A stretch of DNA of 64,000 nucleotides from Bryum argenteum (Eukaryota > Streptophyta > Bryopsida > Bryales > Bryaceae), in contig CM073321.1 in assembly GCA_037043015.1 (NCBI GenBank), forward strand, positions 6,778,001-6,842,000, given 5' to 3'. Made by a program: the position numbers and the translations under genes. Numbering within the stretch: position 1 is the first letter of the stretch; each line of letters opens with the position of its first letter. Shown piece by piece: positions 22,716-33,600 of this stretch. The notes beneath the pieces are model-generated. The model worked only from the letters and a program-made list of their open reading frames with translations, had not been told where the DNA came from and did no database searches.

Positions 22716-23419
22716 GAGACAGATCCATTGCTTTGGATGACACGTGACTATGAGGTGGAGATTAGGGCGCGAGATATTGAAGACAGCGAGCAACGAGAGA
22801 TGTTTTGCCGCAACTTTGGAGGACTTTGGAGTACTGAACACAATCGTTTCTTCCGATTTCCTCCAAAGAGAGTGGAGAAGATGGTTTGTGGCATGAGGTA
22901 ACAAGTGACATTGAGTTTGAAGAGGAGTACAAGAAGTACGATGATAGCCCGATTGGAAGGGTTTTAGTCCTAGCGAAATTGGAAGAGGCCGCACACTTAC
23001 GGATTTCAACGAAGGAGGAATCTTTCAAAGACGCAGACTGTACTTTCTGGGAGGCGGTAGAGAAATTTGAGTGGCGCATTAAGAACATCATTACTCATTG
23101 GACGACAATGATCAAGGACCCCAAGCCGGAGTTATTGGTGTCTATCACGACAGAGGACTCCTTTGTGAAGGATGTGGTGGGACGAATCGAGGAGGCCATG
23201 AAAATCTTCCGTTCCAAAAATGCTAACCCACCCAAGAAACGGAAAAGGGATGATGGCAATGAGAGCGACAAGAGTTGGATGTCGGGCAACAACAGAGAAA
23301 TTGCTGTAGTGGATCAAGAATACGATGAGGGCGGTAGGATTGCTAGACCAAGCCAAAGACCCCGGACTCGTAGTATAGCACATACGATTGATACAGAAGA
23401 GCATTCAGTTGCGATGTAA
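22716..23419 (+). CDS. C-terminal continuation of the RING protein or second small gene
   Basis: Two plus-strand frames follow the RING stop: about 22,720-22,885 (LLWMTRDYEVEIRARDIED..) and 22,890-23,419 (WHEVTSDIEFEEEYKKYDD..). The second ends with a basic nuclear-type signal, PPKKRKRDD. The frame changes suggest one decayed reading unit, though an intron cannot be excluded. No known domain. Confidence 0.45.
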
Positions 23420-23694
23420 TAGAAATCCAATAGAAGCGTAGACGGTTTAGAACGGTTATAGTTCCCGGAATAGAGTCGCATACCATTTTGGATTTGTAAT
23501 GCATGGTTTTTGTAATGAAGTTTTTTACTTCTTATGATGTAATAGTCTTTTGTTGACTATTCACCAACATTTTCAGACAAAATAAAGCACGAACACATCA
23601 ACTGTTTGGTAATAAAGTTTCACGAGCTATACTACCCGAAACATACACTAAGTATGCTAGACCTCTACTACGTGTCTGAGCATGTAATTAATTT

Positions 23695-26595
23695 CTATTC
23701 ATCCACATCGGTGGGAATTGCGTAATCGCTGTCTCCTTTGACTTCAGCTCCGCTAGATCCCGTAGGGTCATCTTCAAAATCGGTACTAACTTCTTGTTTG
23801 ATTCTTCGTTTGTGACTTCCCGGATGAATGATCTTGAATTTTCCCGCATTCCCAATGGCATCAAGGGGATTCTTCCGTTTATCATGAAGAAACGGAAGCA
23901 TTGGAGCTTTACGTTTTGTCATAACTTTTGGAGGCTCCTTCTTCCGTAGCCCTGAACCTCCTGGAAGGTTTTTGTATCCCAATTGAAGAAGCGGTACATC
24001 CGAGTCACTAGAGATTCCGCCGGAATTGGTATGTAGTGTTTGGGGTCGCACTTGATTTGAAAGGGACACCAAACGTTTGGAAGATTTCTCCATCACTGTA
24101 GGGACCTCTACAGCACATTTTTGAAATAGAGACCGAGAGGCAACAGCAGGCAACGCAGGTTCGTCCCTAGTGGCGGACGTCATATTTCCCGTGATCGGAT
24201 CAAACGTTACTGTACCGCCATGAGTATCATCCCCCACGATTTTCTCATTCAGAACCACATTCTCGTCCGTATTTGGAGTTAGTCCGGTACGAAGGGTATT
24301 ATCACAAGTGACTTTGTCGGTATCCTTTTGAAACCATGGTAAATGAGCTAGGGGCAACAATTCATCTGGATCATCCGCCTCAGCATCATCGTCAACAAAG
24401 TCATACTTGGTGGTCGGGACGTTCAAAGCATCTTGCAAGCTCATAGCAGGGATGCTATTGAGGTCATCTTCTAGGTCCTCTAAAACGTGATCCGCAAGGC
24501 CTTTACCAATTGAGTTATGGGGGTTTCTTCATCCTCGGAGTCACGTACGTCATCATCCTCTACATCCAAGTTCTCCAAGTACCACCTCTTCTCATCCGTT
24601 AACTTTGCGTTTGCAAGTAACTTTGAATTGGTGTATACAAAGACCAACGCATCAGCCCTTTCCGGTAGCAACCGATTCGGCTTCCTATCGTGAACGAAAG
24701 AGTAACTGCTCCAATTGCGTTCGCACGCCGACGATGACACTGTTTGTGCTAGGATTCGCTTTGCAATCGGAGCAAGGAGTTTTCCAACAAACCCTTCAAT
24801 TTCCCACCAAACAAAGGGAGAACATTTCGACTCATTAGGATCCAACATCTCATGAAATGGTGCACTCCTCATTCGAAATGCCATATATTCATTCGCCACA
24901 TCATGATAAGTGCCCGGAGCACATAGAGTTTTTAGAACACGCCTGCACCCATGCCAGACCTCAGTATGATCTGCTAACTGTTTGTCATGTAGTAAATAAG
25001 GATTCAAAAGTGCACCAGCACAATGCAGATCTGTTGTCATCATCTTTTTCCTTGCGTAAAAGTTCTCCTTCGCAATGTCCGCTAAATCCGTCGGGAGAGA
25101 AAATGGTTCTGTAGATAGCGTCAGTACATGCTTCTCGAGCTGATGAACGATATGCAAAGCCTTGCCCGTACAAGGCTCCTTGCTATCGAATTCCCGAAGA
25201 GCATACACTACTGGGGCCACCATATCTCGGAAGTTTGTACAACGCTTCCAGAAACCGTTATCCAAAACCACTTTTCTTACGTTGCGGGACTCCAGTAATT
25301 TATCTCTAGCTGATAGAGACTTTTTCGTGGCATATGACAACCACTGGGGATCTGCAACAGTTTGCTCCAATGATTCCCGAACCTGCAATAAGCGATCTAT
25401 CATTATAAAATTGCACGCAAATCTTGTTTTCCCAGGCATCAATAGGCTAAACCTTGTTTCGTGTTTACGAAACACGGCTAAAGGCATTTGACGATTTTTA
25501 ATGAACTTGACCAAGCCCTTGGCCTTTTCCAAAGTTTCTTTTACCCATGACGCCTTTCCCCAATCTTCCAACAACAAATCCATCGCATGCATGGCGCATC
25601 CCTGAATGAATATATGGGGATAATCCTCAACGACTAATCAAGAGGCATTAATCATTACAGAAGCGTTGTCCGTGCAGACTTGGACAACGTTCTCGGGGCC
25701 AACTTGTTTGATGAACTTGACCATGATAGAGGCCATATACATTCTTGTCTTTTCTTTGCCGATGTATATCGACGGCGCCAAGAAAAAGCTCTCCAAATAG
25801 AGTCACTAGCATTGCATTCACAAGAGGGCGACTACTCACAGATGACCATCCATCCATGGCTAAAGTTCCCCCGAACTTCCGAAGGCTCTCCTTGAGTCTA
25901 CTATCTAGTTTTCCTTCTAGATCACTTTTTACTTGTCCCAACAACCTTGTCCGAATGTCATGGTAAGAAGGAGGGACATATGGTTTTCGGAAAGACGCAG
26001 TTTTCATTACAGCTTCCTTGAAGGCGGGATTCCGTGCTACAGCAAACGGTACGTTTGCTTCATAGAAAAACTTTGCCCAAAGTATGTCTAGTTCCCGCCT
26101 ATCCGCTTCAGCAAAACCATCTTCAATCACAGATTGTTTCATCGCCCTACTGATATGCCCACCAACCCTCACTTGTCCCGCGAAGTTAGGAACGGTGGAG
26201 ATTGATCCAACTAAAGGTGTTGATGGAATCGAAGGGGTAGCTTGAGAGGATCCCACGCAAGAGTCACCACCAGTGGACCTTGACGTGCCAACATTCGGAA
26301 CTTCTGATGATGATGGGATTGAATGTGCACCGCTCATTTCTCCATTATGTGGAGGGAACCGCCCGTCACATCTTGGAAATAAATCCATCACTCGGGTGTT
26401 CAATTTTGGACAAAGCGTTACTGTATTAAGGCGGACCCCATGCTTGCCTTCATAGCCAAGGTGACTAAGCTGCCGTTCTAGCCTCTTGCTCATAACCTTA
26501 TGACAGAGATTGCATTGGACCGTCGGGGTCGTGGTAGGTTGGCCTTGTACTTCATGAACATCAGTGAACCAAGGTGAGGATGATTTATTGGCCAT
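23695..26595 (-). CDS. hAT transposase (BED finger, DUF659, hAT dimerisation), frame-shifted
   Basis: From the Met at 26,595: a BED zinc finger (CNLCHKVMS..RLERQLSHL), a DUF659-type region (PSYHDIRTRLLG..) with the first catalytic Asp in GGTLAMDGWSS, then the second in CTDNASVMINA (about 25,650), and the dimerisation block with the acidic residue in SSSACERNWSSY (about 24,710). The C-terminal 250 residues carry basic nuclear-type signals (RKKEPPKVMTKRK). The enzyme would cut and paste its own element. A stop and a frame change occur around 25.6 kb and a 1-nt shift near 24.48 kb, so this copy is inactive. Confidence 0.9.
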
Positions 26596-26839
26596 TTTGA
26601 TAGGTAAGACACCTCAAAATGAACAAACGTGGTAGTAGATATGTAGAAAAAAATGTCAAGAGTTCGTAAACGAACTCTGCACTTCCAAACTCAATATGTA
26701 GCAAGCAACGGACACATAACATAAAGTTATGCAGCTCAGAGACCTTGGGTCGCATTCACAATTCGGAAGTGAAATGAGGCCTTGTGTCTCTTCTCTTATA
26801 TACCTTCAACCCTGAATTTGACCGTTGAAATTTGAAATT

Positions 26840-27302
26840 TTGATCGGTCGGCCGATCCGGTGGCCGGTCGGCCATGCCATCAACCTGTCGGGCCTTCGTA
26901 CGCGGCCGACCTCGCCGGTCGCCAAAGCGGTCGGCGGCCGACCTCGCCGGTCGCCAAAGCGGTCGGCGGCCGACCTCGTCGGTCGTCACTCCGGTCGGCG
27001 GCCGACCTCGCCGATCCGCTAACCGGTCGGCGGCCGACCTCGCCAATCCGCACACAGTCGGCCTAGGGAACGCCGGGCCCGCCATTGGTCGGCCGGTCCC
27101 GCCACCGGTCGGCCGGTCCAAGCGTCGGACGGGGGTGCGGTCGGCTGGTCAAAGGATCGGACGGGGGTGCGGTCGGCCACTGATCGGACGGTAATTTATC
27201 CCAGGTAAATTATAAAAAACCCGTTATGTCACCGACAGGTCCTAGGGGCTGAGGACGACCGGACCATGGTCGACCGGTCGCCCCTTGGTCCGGTCGTCCT
27301 GA
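26840..27302 (-). repeat. GC-rich GGCGGCCGACC array, right
   Basis: About four units with a period near 32 bp (CGGCCGACCTCGCCGGTCGC..) at 26,901-27,050, then looser GGTCGG units to 27,300. Orientation is inverted relative to the array at 18.02-18.26 kb. The open frames here are compositional. Confidence 0.8.
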
Positions 27303-27305
27303 CAA

Positions 27306-27476
27306 CCCTACCACAAACGAGGAGGCTCTCCAGGAGGACGACGTATACGACATCAGCGCTCCGAATGAGGCGGCCCTCGTCGACGACAGCGTATACGCCA
27401 TCGACGCCCCGAACGAGGCTCTGTCTCCAGCTGCGTCAGATCATGATTCCCCGCAGCAACAACAATTACCTGAAGG
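27306..27476 (+). CDS. Acidic exon of element A, resumed after the insertion
   Basis: It reads PTTNEEALQEDDVYDISAPN and then a repeat of the same pattern (EAALVDDSVYAIDAPNEA), ending DSPQQQQLPE with a GAAG|GTTTG donor. It joins in phase to 28,024. The duplicated DDxVYxIxAPNEA unit suggests a protein-interaction tail. The upstream partner exon is on the far side of the hAT block. Confidence 0.6.
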
Positions 27477-27608
27477 TTTGTCCTAGACGACGGCGTTTCT
27501 TGTATATAGTCTCTTCTCACCATTGCATCAGCATTTTAGGTTCTAGAATGGTTCTGCTATATGAGTTTCCTGGTTGTAACGTGCTCGGCGAGTTCGTCCC
27601 CTTGTACT

Positions 27609-27912
27609 ACTGTATCGGCTGCCAGCCGACTCCCTATTATCGTTTCACGTTTTTGCCTTTATCCCTTGTCTCCTCTGTCGATATCTCTCAACCGTGTTCT
27701 CTCGGCTTATCAGCTCCTAGCCGACAAGTCGTTATGTCAATTTTTTGCACTAATCCTCTCCCTTTCATCATGGAGTTGGATCTTATGTGTTTTTACTCCC
27801 ACCTTTCTCACTTTCTGTGATTCGTCTCATTCACATTGTGTGATTTGTTGGGTTGGCCATCTGTCGGCTGCTAGCCGACAGATGTTCCCTTGTCGGCTGC
27901 CAGCTGATACAC
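27609..27912. repeat. Four motif-A palindromes in an intron
   Basis: Copies lie at about 27,612, 27,700 (diverged centre), 27,860 and 27,888, in the intron 27,477-28,023. Their return right after the hAT block shows that element A resumes here. Confidence 0.85.
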
Positions 27913-28023
27913 TCTCATCCCTATAGTCTTTAGCCACACTCCTCTGCCTCGCTCTTACCTCACTCTTTTGCATACATCTTGCTTCTCTTTTGGTTATTGT
28001 ACAAATGCTCTAATCTCATGCAG

Positions 28024-28781
28024 AGGTAGGTGAGTCTGCGAACGAGGAGATCGTGGACTCCGCTTTTCATGGATCGCAGCCGGGCACCTCTATTGCGACT
28101 CATCTCTCACCTCGAGGGCAGGTAGCCCCGCTAAAATATTTTATTCTCTTCGTCGTCAATGGCACTCTCGTTCACTTCGTTCCTCGTAGGGTCGTTCCCG
28201 ATGGGGATTGTCCCCGTTAGTTGAAGCAGGAGGCAAGGGCAAGACCTGGCCTTGCGGAGTTAATAACCTTTTGCCTGAATGCAAGGTTTGAAATTTGTTT
28301 CTGGTCCTCGGTATATCAGAAGAACCTTAATCCGAGGATTGATTTTATTCGGAAAATTTGTCCCAATCTCTCTAAGGACGTCTTGGAGTTTGATCAGAGA
28401 TATTGTTTCCGGAGTTGCTACCGAGACCCTCATAATCCTGACCGGCCCTACTTTCTAAAGTCAATTGATCATCTCCTTGAAATGAGTCCTGAGCTGGTTC
28501 GTTGTGGTGTCAATCCCGATAACACGCCTCTCATTGACGACTCCCCCTACAAGAACGTTTTGAACAATCCGTATAATGCGTTCCACTCCTCCACCTGCAC
28601 TTTGACCTCGGAGCTGAATTTGAGTGGGAAGCCTTACTTTCAGAGGATTTTGCAGCCTCTATTGTACGAACTCCTATTCCTCCGGAAAAACTATTCCTTA
28701 GTTTTTTCAGGAGCACCCAAGGTTAGGGCAACACCGTATGTTCCCGACTCATCCGCTGTACGAGAAGTACAAGAAGATTGA
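28024..28781 (+). CDS. FCP1/NIF-like HAD phosphatase domain, first copy
   Basis: After an acidic stretch (GESANEEIVDSAF) the HAD fold starts with YFILFVVNGTLVHF. Then come RPGLAELITFC..FWSSVYQKNL (motif II), KSIDHLLE (motif III Lys) and TPLIDDSPYKNV (motif IV at 28,536-28,547), in the order and spacing of FCP1/NLI-interacting-factor phosphatases. The nucleophile of motif I, an Asp in DxDG or DxNG, is Val here (VVNG), so activity would be lost unless this is a sequencing or decay change. One in-frame stop lies between motifs I and II. Known relatives act on RNA polymerase II C-terminal domain phosphoserines; what a transposon gains from one is unknown. Confidence 0.75.
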
Positions 28782-28878
28782 TTTTGGAAGGAAGGAGTAA
28801 TCATAAATTGATTACTCCTCCTCCTCTTTTTTTGCCTACGAGGTGTTCAAGATGTTGGAACAAGTTCAAGAGGCTCCA

Positions 28879-30605
28879 GTTGTCGGCTGCCGGCCGATAC
28901 ACCTCTTGTTAGCCTACATAGAATACCATCTTAGTACAGGTCTTTAGCGTGGGTGTATAGATTTTGATATCATGATCTAGGGAACTAGAGTTTATAAATC
29001 ACTTAGATTTTCTTCTAGTTCTGTAAAGTTTCTAGGGATCTACTCCAGACTTTTTCTTAACTGTATATTATGAGGTTGTTTAATATGCGAAGAATTTCTT
29101 TATCTCAACATGTAGAGTTTTCTATCATAGTCCCTTTCTTGGTGTTGGTTCTTATATTTGGTGTTTGCTGATTTATTCTTTTTAGCTTAAGGATCCATGG
29201 CTTCTTCTGGTCATTGTTTCGGTGATGTTTCTACTCATGGACTGTCTAGTTTGTTTTCTTCTCCTGTCAGCTGCCATCCGACACCTCAATGTTTATATTG
29301 TTTTTGTCTTCTTGTCGGCTGCCGGCCGATACGCCTGCCCTTATCATTCTATTGCTGTGAATGGCATTTCTATCCTTCGATCTGACTTATTTTAGGCTTG
29401 TACCGTTCAGGGTGACTGCCGTTTCGATTATGACATTGCTGGTACTTCTTCCTCCAAGAAGTGTATCATTCTATGCGTATCTGGATTGCTTTGCTACATC
29501 AACCCCAATATTCCGACGGATCGTTGGAATGCTCACCGTAATGTTATCAAGCGGCCAGGTCTAACAAAATTATTTGCCATGTTGTTGGAGCGCTTCCATG
29601 TTGGTCTCTGGTGTACGATGCCGATCCGTGACTTGACGGCTCTCCTATCTTATATTCTACCTTCTGGCGTCATGGACAGGCTATCATTTGTTTTTGGTAG
29701 AGAATGTTGTGATCGTCCTATGAATTTTCCGTAGTGTTACAAGCTCCTGAAGACTCTCTATTGCAAGCGGCGTTCCCGTGAGGTGTGCAGGCCCGACCAG
29801 CTTCTCCTCGTTGATGTTTCTCCACAGGCGTTAAGGTTGGCGCCGGATGCTGCGTGCTACATGCCTTATCCTTTTTGAGGTGATTTGACGTCTTCAAGTA
29901 CTACTATTCCGAATGTAGCTACAGATATCCTTCTGATCATCTACCCCTTACACTAGTTCGAATCTGTTAGTGAATATATGAGTCTTTCCAATAGACCGGG
30001 TCAACTTCATTATGAAGTTGCTCATTCCCTCAAGGACAGTGTTCCTCTCAGATTGCAGTGTTCCTAGGTTTTACTTATTCTGCATGCCTGTCGGATGCGA
30101 GCCGACACTTGAAGCGATGAGCCGGTGCAGCAGAACCTGCGATGAGCCGGTCACCACTCGCACTTGTCGACTTCTCGCAGTCGGTCTTCAAATCGAGATT
30201 TGCCAAGGAATTATATCCTGGATTGTTGAACATGGAGCGCCAGAAAGGAGGAAGCCGATGATGGAGTGGCGTTGCTACTTATCGGCTGCGAGCCGACACC
30301 ACTGCAGTTCACCTATATTATATCTATGTTCTGCTTCAATACGTGGTGTTGCTGTATTTTGTATACGGTGTTGCAATATTTATTGATGCGAAGTTAGTGC
30401 AATCGGCTGCACGCCGATACCACATGCTAATGGGTCGAGCTTCGTTTGGAATATTCGTTTATTCTTTTAATGAAATGGATTTGTTTCCTACTCTAATAGT
30501 GTATTCATCTTTAATTTCTGCCAATTGCTAATATATTCAATCATTCTGTTTTTTTGCCTCGCCTTGTTTGCGCCTTTGAGGTGTGTCGGACGGAAGCCGA
30601 TTGAT
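28879..30605. repeat. Seven motif-A palindromes near the right end of element A
   Basis: Copies lie at about 28,879, 29,267, 29,312, 30,088, 30,278, 30,399 and 30,583. The outer ones are more diverged (GTCGGATGCGAGCCGACA, GTCGGACGGAAGCCGAT). The last is about 20 bp from the right inverted repeat. Confidence 0.85.
29411..29878 (+). CDS. FCP1/NIF-like HAD domain, second copy
   Basis: It starts after a CAG acceptor (GDCRFDYDIAG) and shows KKCIILCVSGLLCYI as motif I, KRPGLTKLFAMLL..VGLWCTM as motif II, YKLLKTLYC as motif III and LLLVDVSPQAL as motif IV. The nucleophile position is Cys (IILCVSG). One in-frame stop lies between motifs II and III. Only remote similarity to the first copy remains, so this is an old tandem duplication or an inactive partner domain. 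Confidence 0.6.
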
Positions 30606-30620
30606 TTCTGGACTTCCAAA

Positions 30621-30640
30621 TTGTCCATAATTAGTTAAAT
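30621..30640 (-). repeat. Right inverted repeat of element A
   Basis: Reverse complement of 1,891-1,910, all 20 bases identical. AT-rich DNA without palindromes starts immediately outside it. Confidence 0.55.
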
Positions 30641-30659
30641 ACCCGTTTAATAAAACTTT

Positions 30660-33600
30660 TACCATTGTTGCAAACATTTTTTACCACAATTCATCCGACT
30701 ACACAAAGAGAAAAAGAAACTTTTAGTTATTAAAGAGATAGTGTCATTTGTTATTTGAATCTCTACAAGATTACCTTAAATAGAGTATAGGGAGAAAAAC
30801 ATGTAAATATTTAATTACATGAAACTTATACTTAATAAATGTTCAGAGGGAAAACAAATTGTTTTCATTGTGTACCTTGGATTGATGTAGTCTTGACTAA
30901 TTTTATTTTATATTATACTAAATTAAGTACGCAGAACTTCGAAGAGTTTCATAGAGCTGTGATAGAGTAGGAAATGGAGAGTAGAATTGTAGAGTAATTA
31001 TGTGAATCTATTTGCTTTACTTCCATATTTCAATCCTAACAATTGTTAGGTTTATTTTAGTCAATTAGCATGTGAAATGGTGAACGCTATTAACATTTGC
31101 TAAGCCTTTATGTCTAGCGTTTATGCTCAATTTATCAAAATCCACAGGTCATGTGAAGTATTGTAAGATTCGTATTTACTAAAATAGGTGTAATATTAAA
31201 AGATTGATAATTTGTACCCTAAAACAATTATAGTAAATAAAATTTTGAATTTATTTAAATGTTATTCTATAAGATTAGTTTCTACCTAATTAGGTGTGGT
31301 ATATTAAGTATGATATTTAATTATGTTGAATGTGATATTCTACAAATGGATATTATAAAGTTAATATTCAATATATTTATGTGAGATACTATTATATAAG
31401 TATTTAGACAGTGAATAAGTTGAGGAATTATAAGTTTATTACTTACTTTTTTCAAGTGTATTATTTCCATATATGATATTTAAAGTATAATATTATTGGT
31501 TTAGAATCAAGTCTTATTAACATTCAGTGGGTAAATATATTTTGTAGGTTTAGTATTCTATGTGTGATATTCAAACGTAATAATATTTAGTTTTACTTCA
31601 ATTCTTATGCTAAGATGAATTTTATATTATGGTATTCTAAACCTATTTTCAAAAATTTAGAATGTATCCACATTTACGCTTTCTTCCATCAAGTTGCTAT
31701 CTAGCTTCTATCTTTACTTTTCAATCCTAAATCTTTAACTTCAAAAATAATTAACCTTTAATCCTGAACCCTTAACCCTATAACCAAAACCTTAATTCCT
31801 AAACACTATAGTCTAAATTCTATATAGTATACCCTATACTAAACCCTTAACCCTAAACACTTAACCTTGAATCATAACTACTATACTGTAAAATATTTTA
31901 AACTTGGTAGTTACTTTGAACTTCAATCCGTAATTATGGAAAAATATCAAAAAACACAAATTTTAAAATTCGCCCGTCAAACACTAGATAATTTTTGAGA
32001 TTACAGGTATTTTAAAGTTAAAGGTATTTTTTAGTATTACGTAAAAATTTTTAAGAATATAAATTTAAATTGTTTTATAGAATAAAGAATAAAAACCATA
32101 TGTAAAAAAATAACTTAGACAATGTTTAAATAAAAATTTATCATTTATTAAACTAGGTTAAAATTATTATGAAGTAAGGCTTTTAGCAATTTATCCTTAT
32201 GATTGAAGTTATATACTATTTCTGAACATAATTCTTATTTCTACAACCAACACAAAACACGTGACATTACACGTAAGTATGCATTTGGTATATATATGGC
32301 CTCTTAAAATAAGGAATGGAGCGACGGCCAATAAACTTGTATTATGTTTTAAAAGTATATCATATTACATTATATTATATTATACGAAAAGGTGACCGAG
32401 ATGCTACTAGCAACGTTTTGATTACAGAGACTCGAGAAGCATTTTTGCAAGTTTTGAAGGTTGGGAAGAAACAACATGAAGATGAACGTGAGGTGAGTCG
32501 TTTACTTCAAGACTTAGAAGAAGACATCGATCGATGAGATCGATCGATTTCACGTAGATTGAAATTGACTGATTGTGATTGCCTCTAGAATGGTGTATCT
32601 CTTATATCGATTCCAGTTTATTCTATAACCTTGGACGTCTATAGGATCACTGTCTTGGGAATTTGAAGTCATGGCCCATTTTTTAGTGTTTTTAATTTTT
32701 TTTATGGGGAATACTATGAGTTCTTCAAAGGGCCGGTTCACATTACAGCAAAAATGCGAGAAGTTTTTTGATTTTATAGTTTACTAAACTATATCAAACC
32801 AAATTTATTATTTTATTATATTAAACTATATTAATTTTTATTTAATGTACTAATATGTTTTATTTTACTATATTATACTATATGAAAATATATTTCTTAA
32901 TTAAGTATATTAACTATTACCAAATATACTCTTATATACTATTATACTATATTAAACTATATTAAAATAATTATTATTATATCATATCATGTTAAGTTAT
33001 GTTATATTATACTATTTGTTTTGAATTTTTACTATTATACATAGAATAATCTATTGTACTTTGAATTTTTTAATAATATTTGGTGTCTATCAGTTCTAGT
33101 TGTTGAATGTAAATTTTTATTATGTTTTGTTTCATTAGGCTATTTACCTGCTAAATGAGGAAATGTAGATTTGCAATCATGTGCATTCTTCATATATAAA
33201 TTAAATGCAATTTGAATTGAGCGTTTGTACTTTATTCCGTTCCTTGCTAACAATATGCTTATTGCATACAAAATTACCCAATGTAGGTGAAACAAATTAA
33301 ACCTTAACCCTTATCAATTAGATAATTATGTTGCAATAATAAAACTTGTCCTAACTTTGAAATCAAACATGAAAAAGAACCATTTTAAACAAACAGTGAA
33401 GGGAATTAGTGATGTACTCTGAGCACGGACTGTAATCTCAATCCAATATGTCAGATGTGAAGACTTAAAACGAGGGAGATTGATAACGTTATGAGCATAC
33501 CAACCTACGCAGGTAGGATTGATCTTTGTAGGATTGATCTACTTGATTCCGCTTCCCGCTTGGTTCCTCCATTGAATCAATCTGATAGTTGCTACTGTAG

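Larger units (their letters stand above)
17990..27305. mobile_element. hAT-family transposon with RING-finger gene
   Basis: It contains a minus-strand BED/DUF659/hAT transposase (23.7-26.6 kb) and a convergent plus-strand RING gene (21.1-23.4 kb). GC-rich arrays of the CCGGTCGG type lie at 18.02-18.26 kb and, in inverted orientation, at 26.84-27.30 kb, so they are probably subterminal. The right end reads, outward to inward, TAGGGTTGTCAGGACGACC, which looks like an hAT terminus. I could not find the matching left terminus or an 8-bp duplication, so the left edge is only approximate. Confidence 0.5.
1886..30645. mobile_element. Giant DNA transposon-like element A (nested, decayed)
   Basis: Boundaries are proposed from a 20-bp perfect inverted match (1,891-1,910 and 30,621-30,640) that brackets every copy of the TATCGGCTGSCAGCCGATA palindrome. 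Between them are a minus-strand transposase-like gene (3.0-7.2 kb), a divergent plus-strand ParB-like multi-exon gene (from 8,442) and two FCP1-like phosphatase domains (28.0-29.9 kb). A CACTA element (12,481-16,211) and an AT-rich/hAT block (about 16.43-27.3 kb) are later insertions, so the element itself is about 14 kb. No capsid, envelope, polymerase or integrase gene was seen. The coding frames are interrupted in several places, so this copy is probably immobile. No target duplication was identified. Confidence 0.6.

Noticed and set aside
1886-30645. Element A as an integrated virus or Polinton
   Set aside because: No capsid, DNA polymerase B, packaging ATPase or retroviral-type integrase sequence was seen. 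A transposase-like gene fits better.
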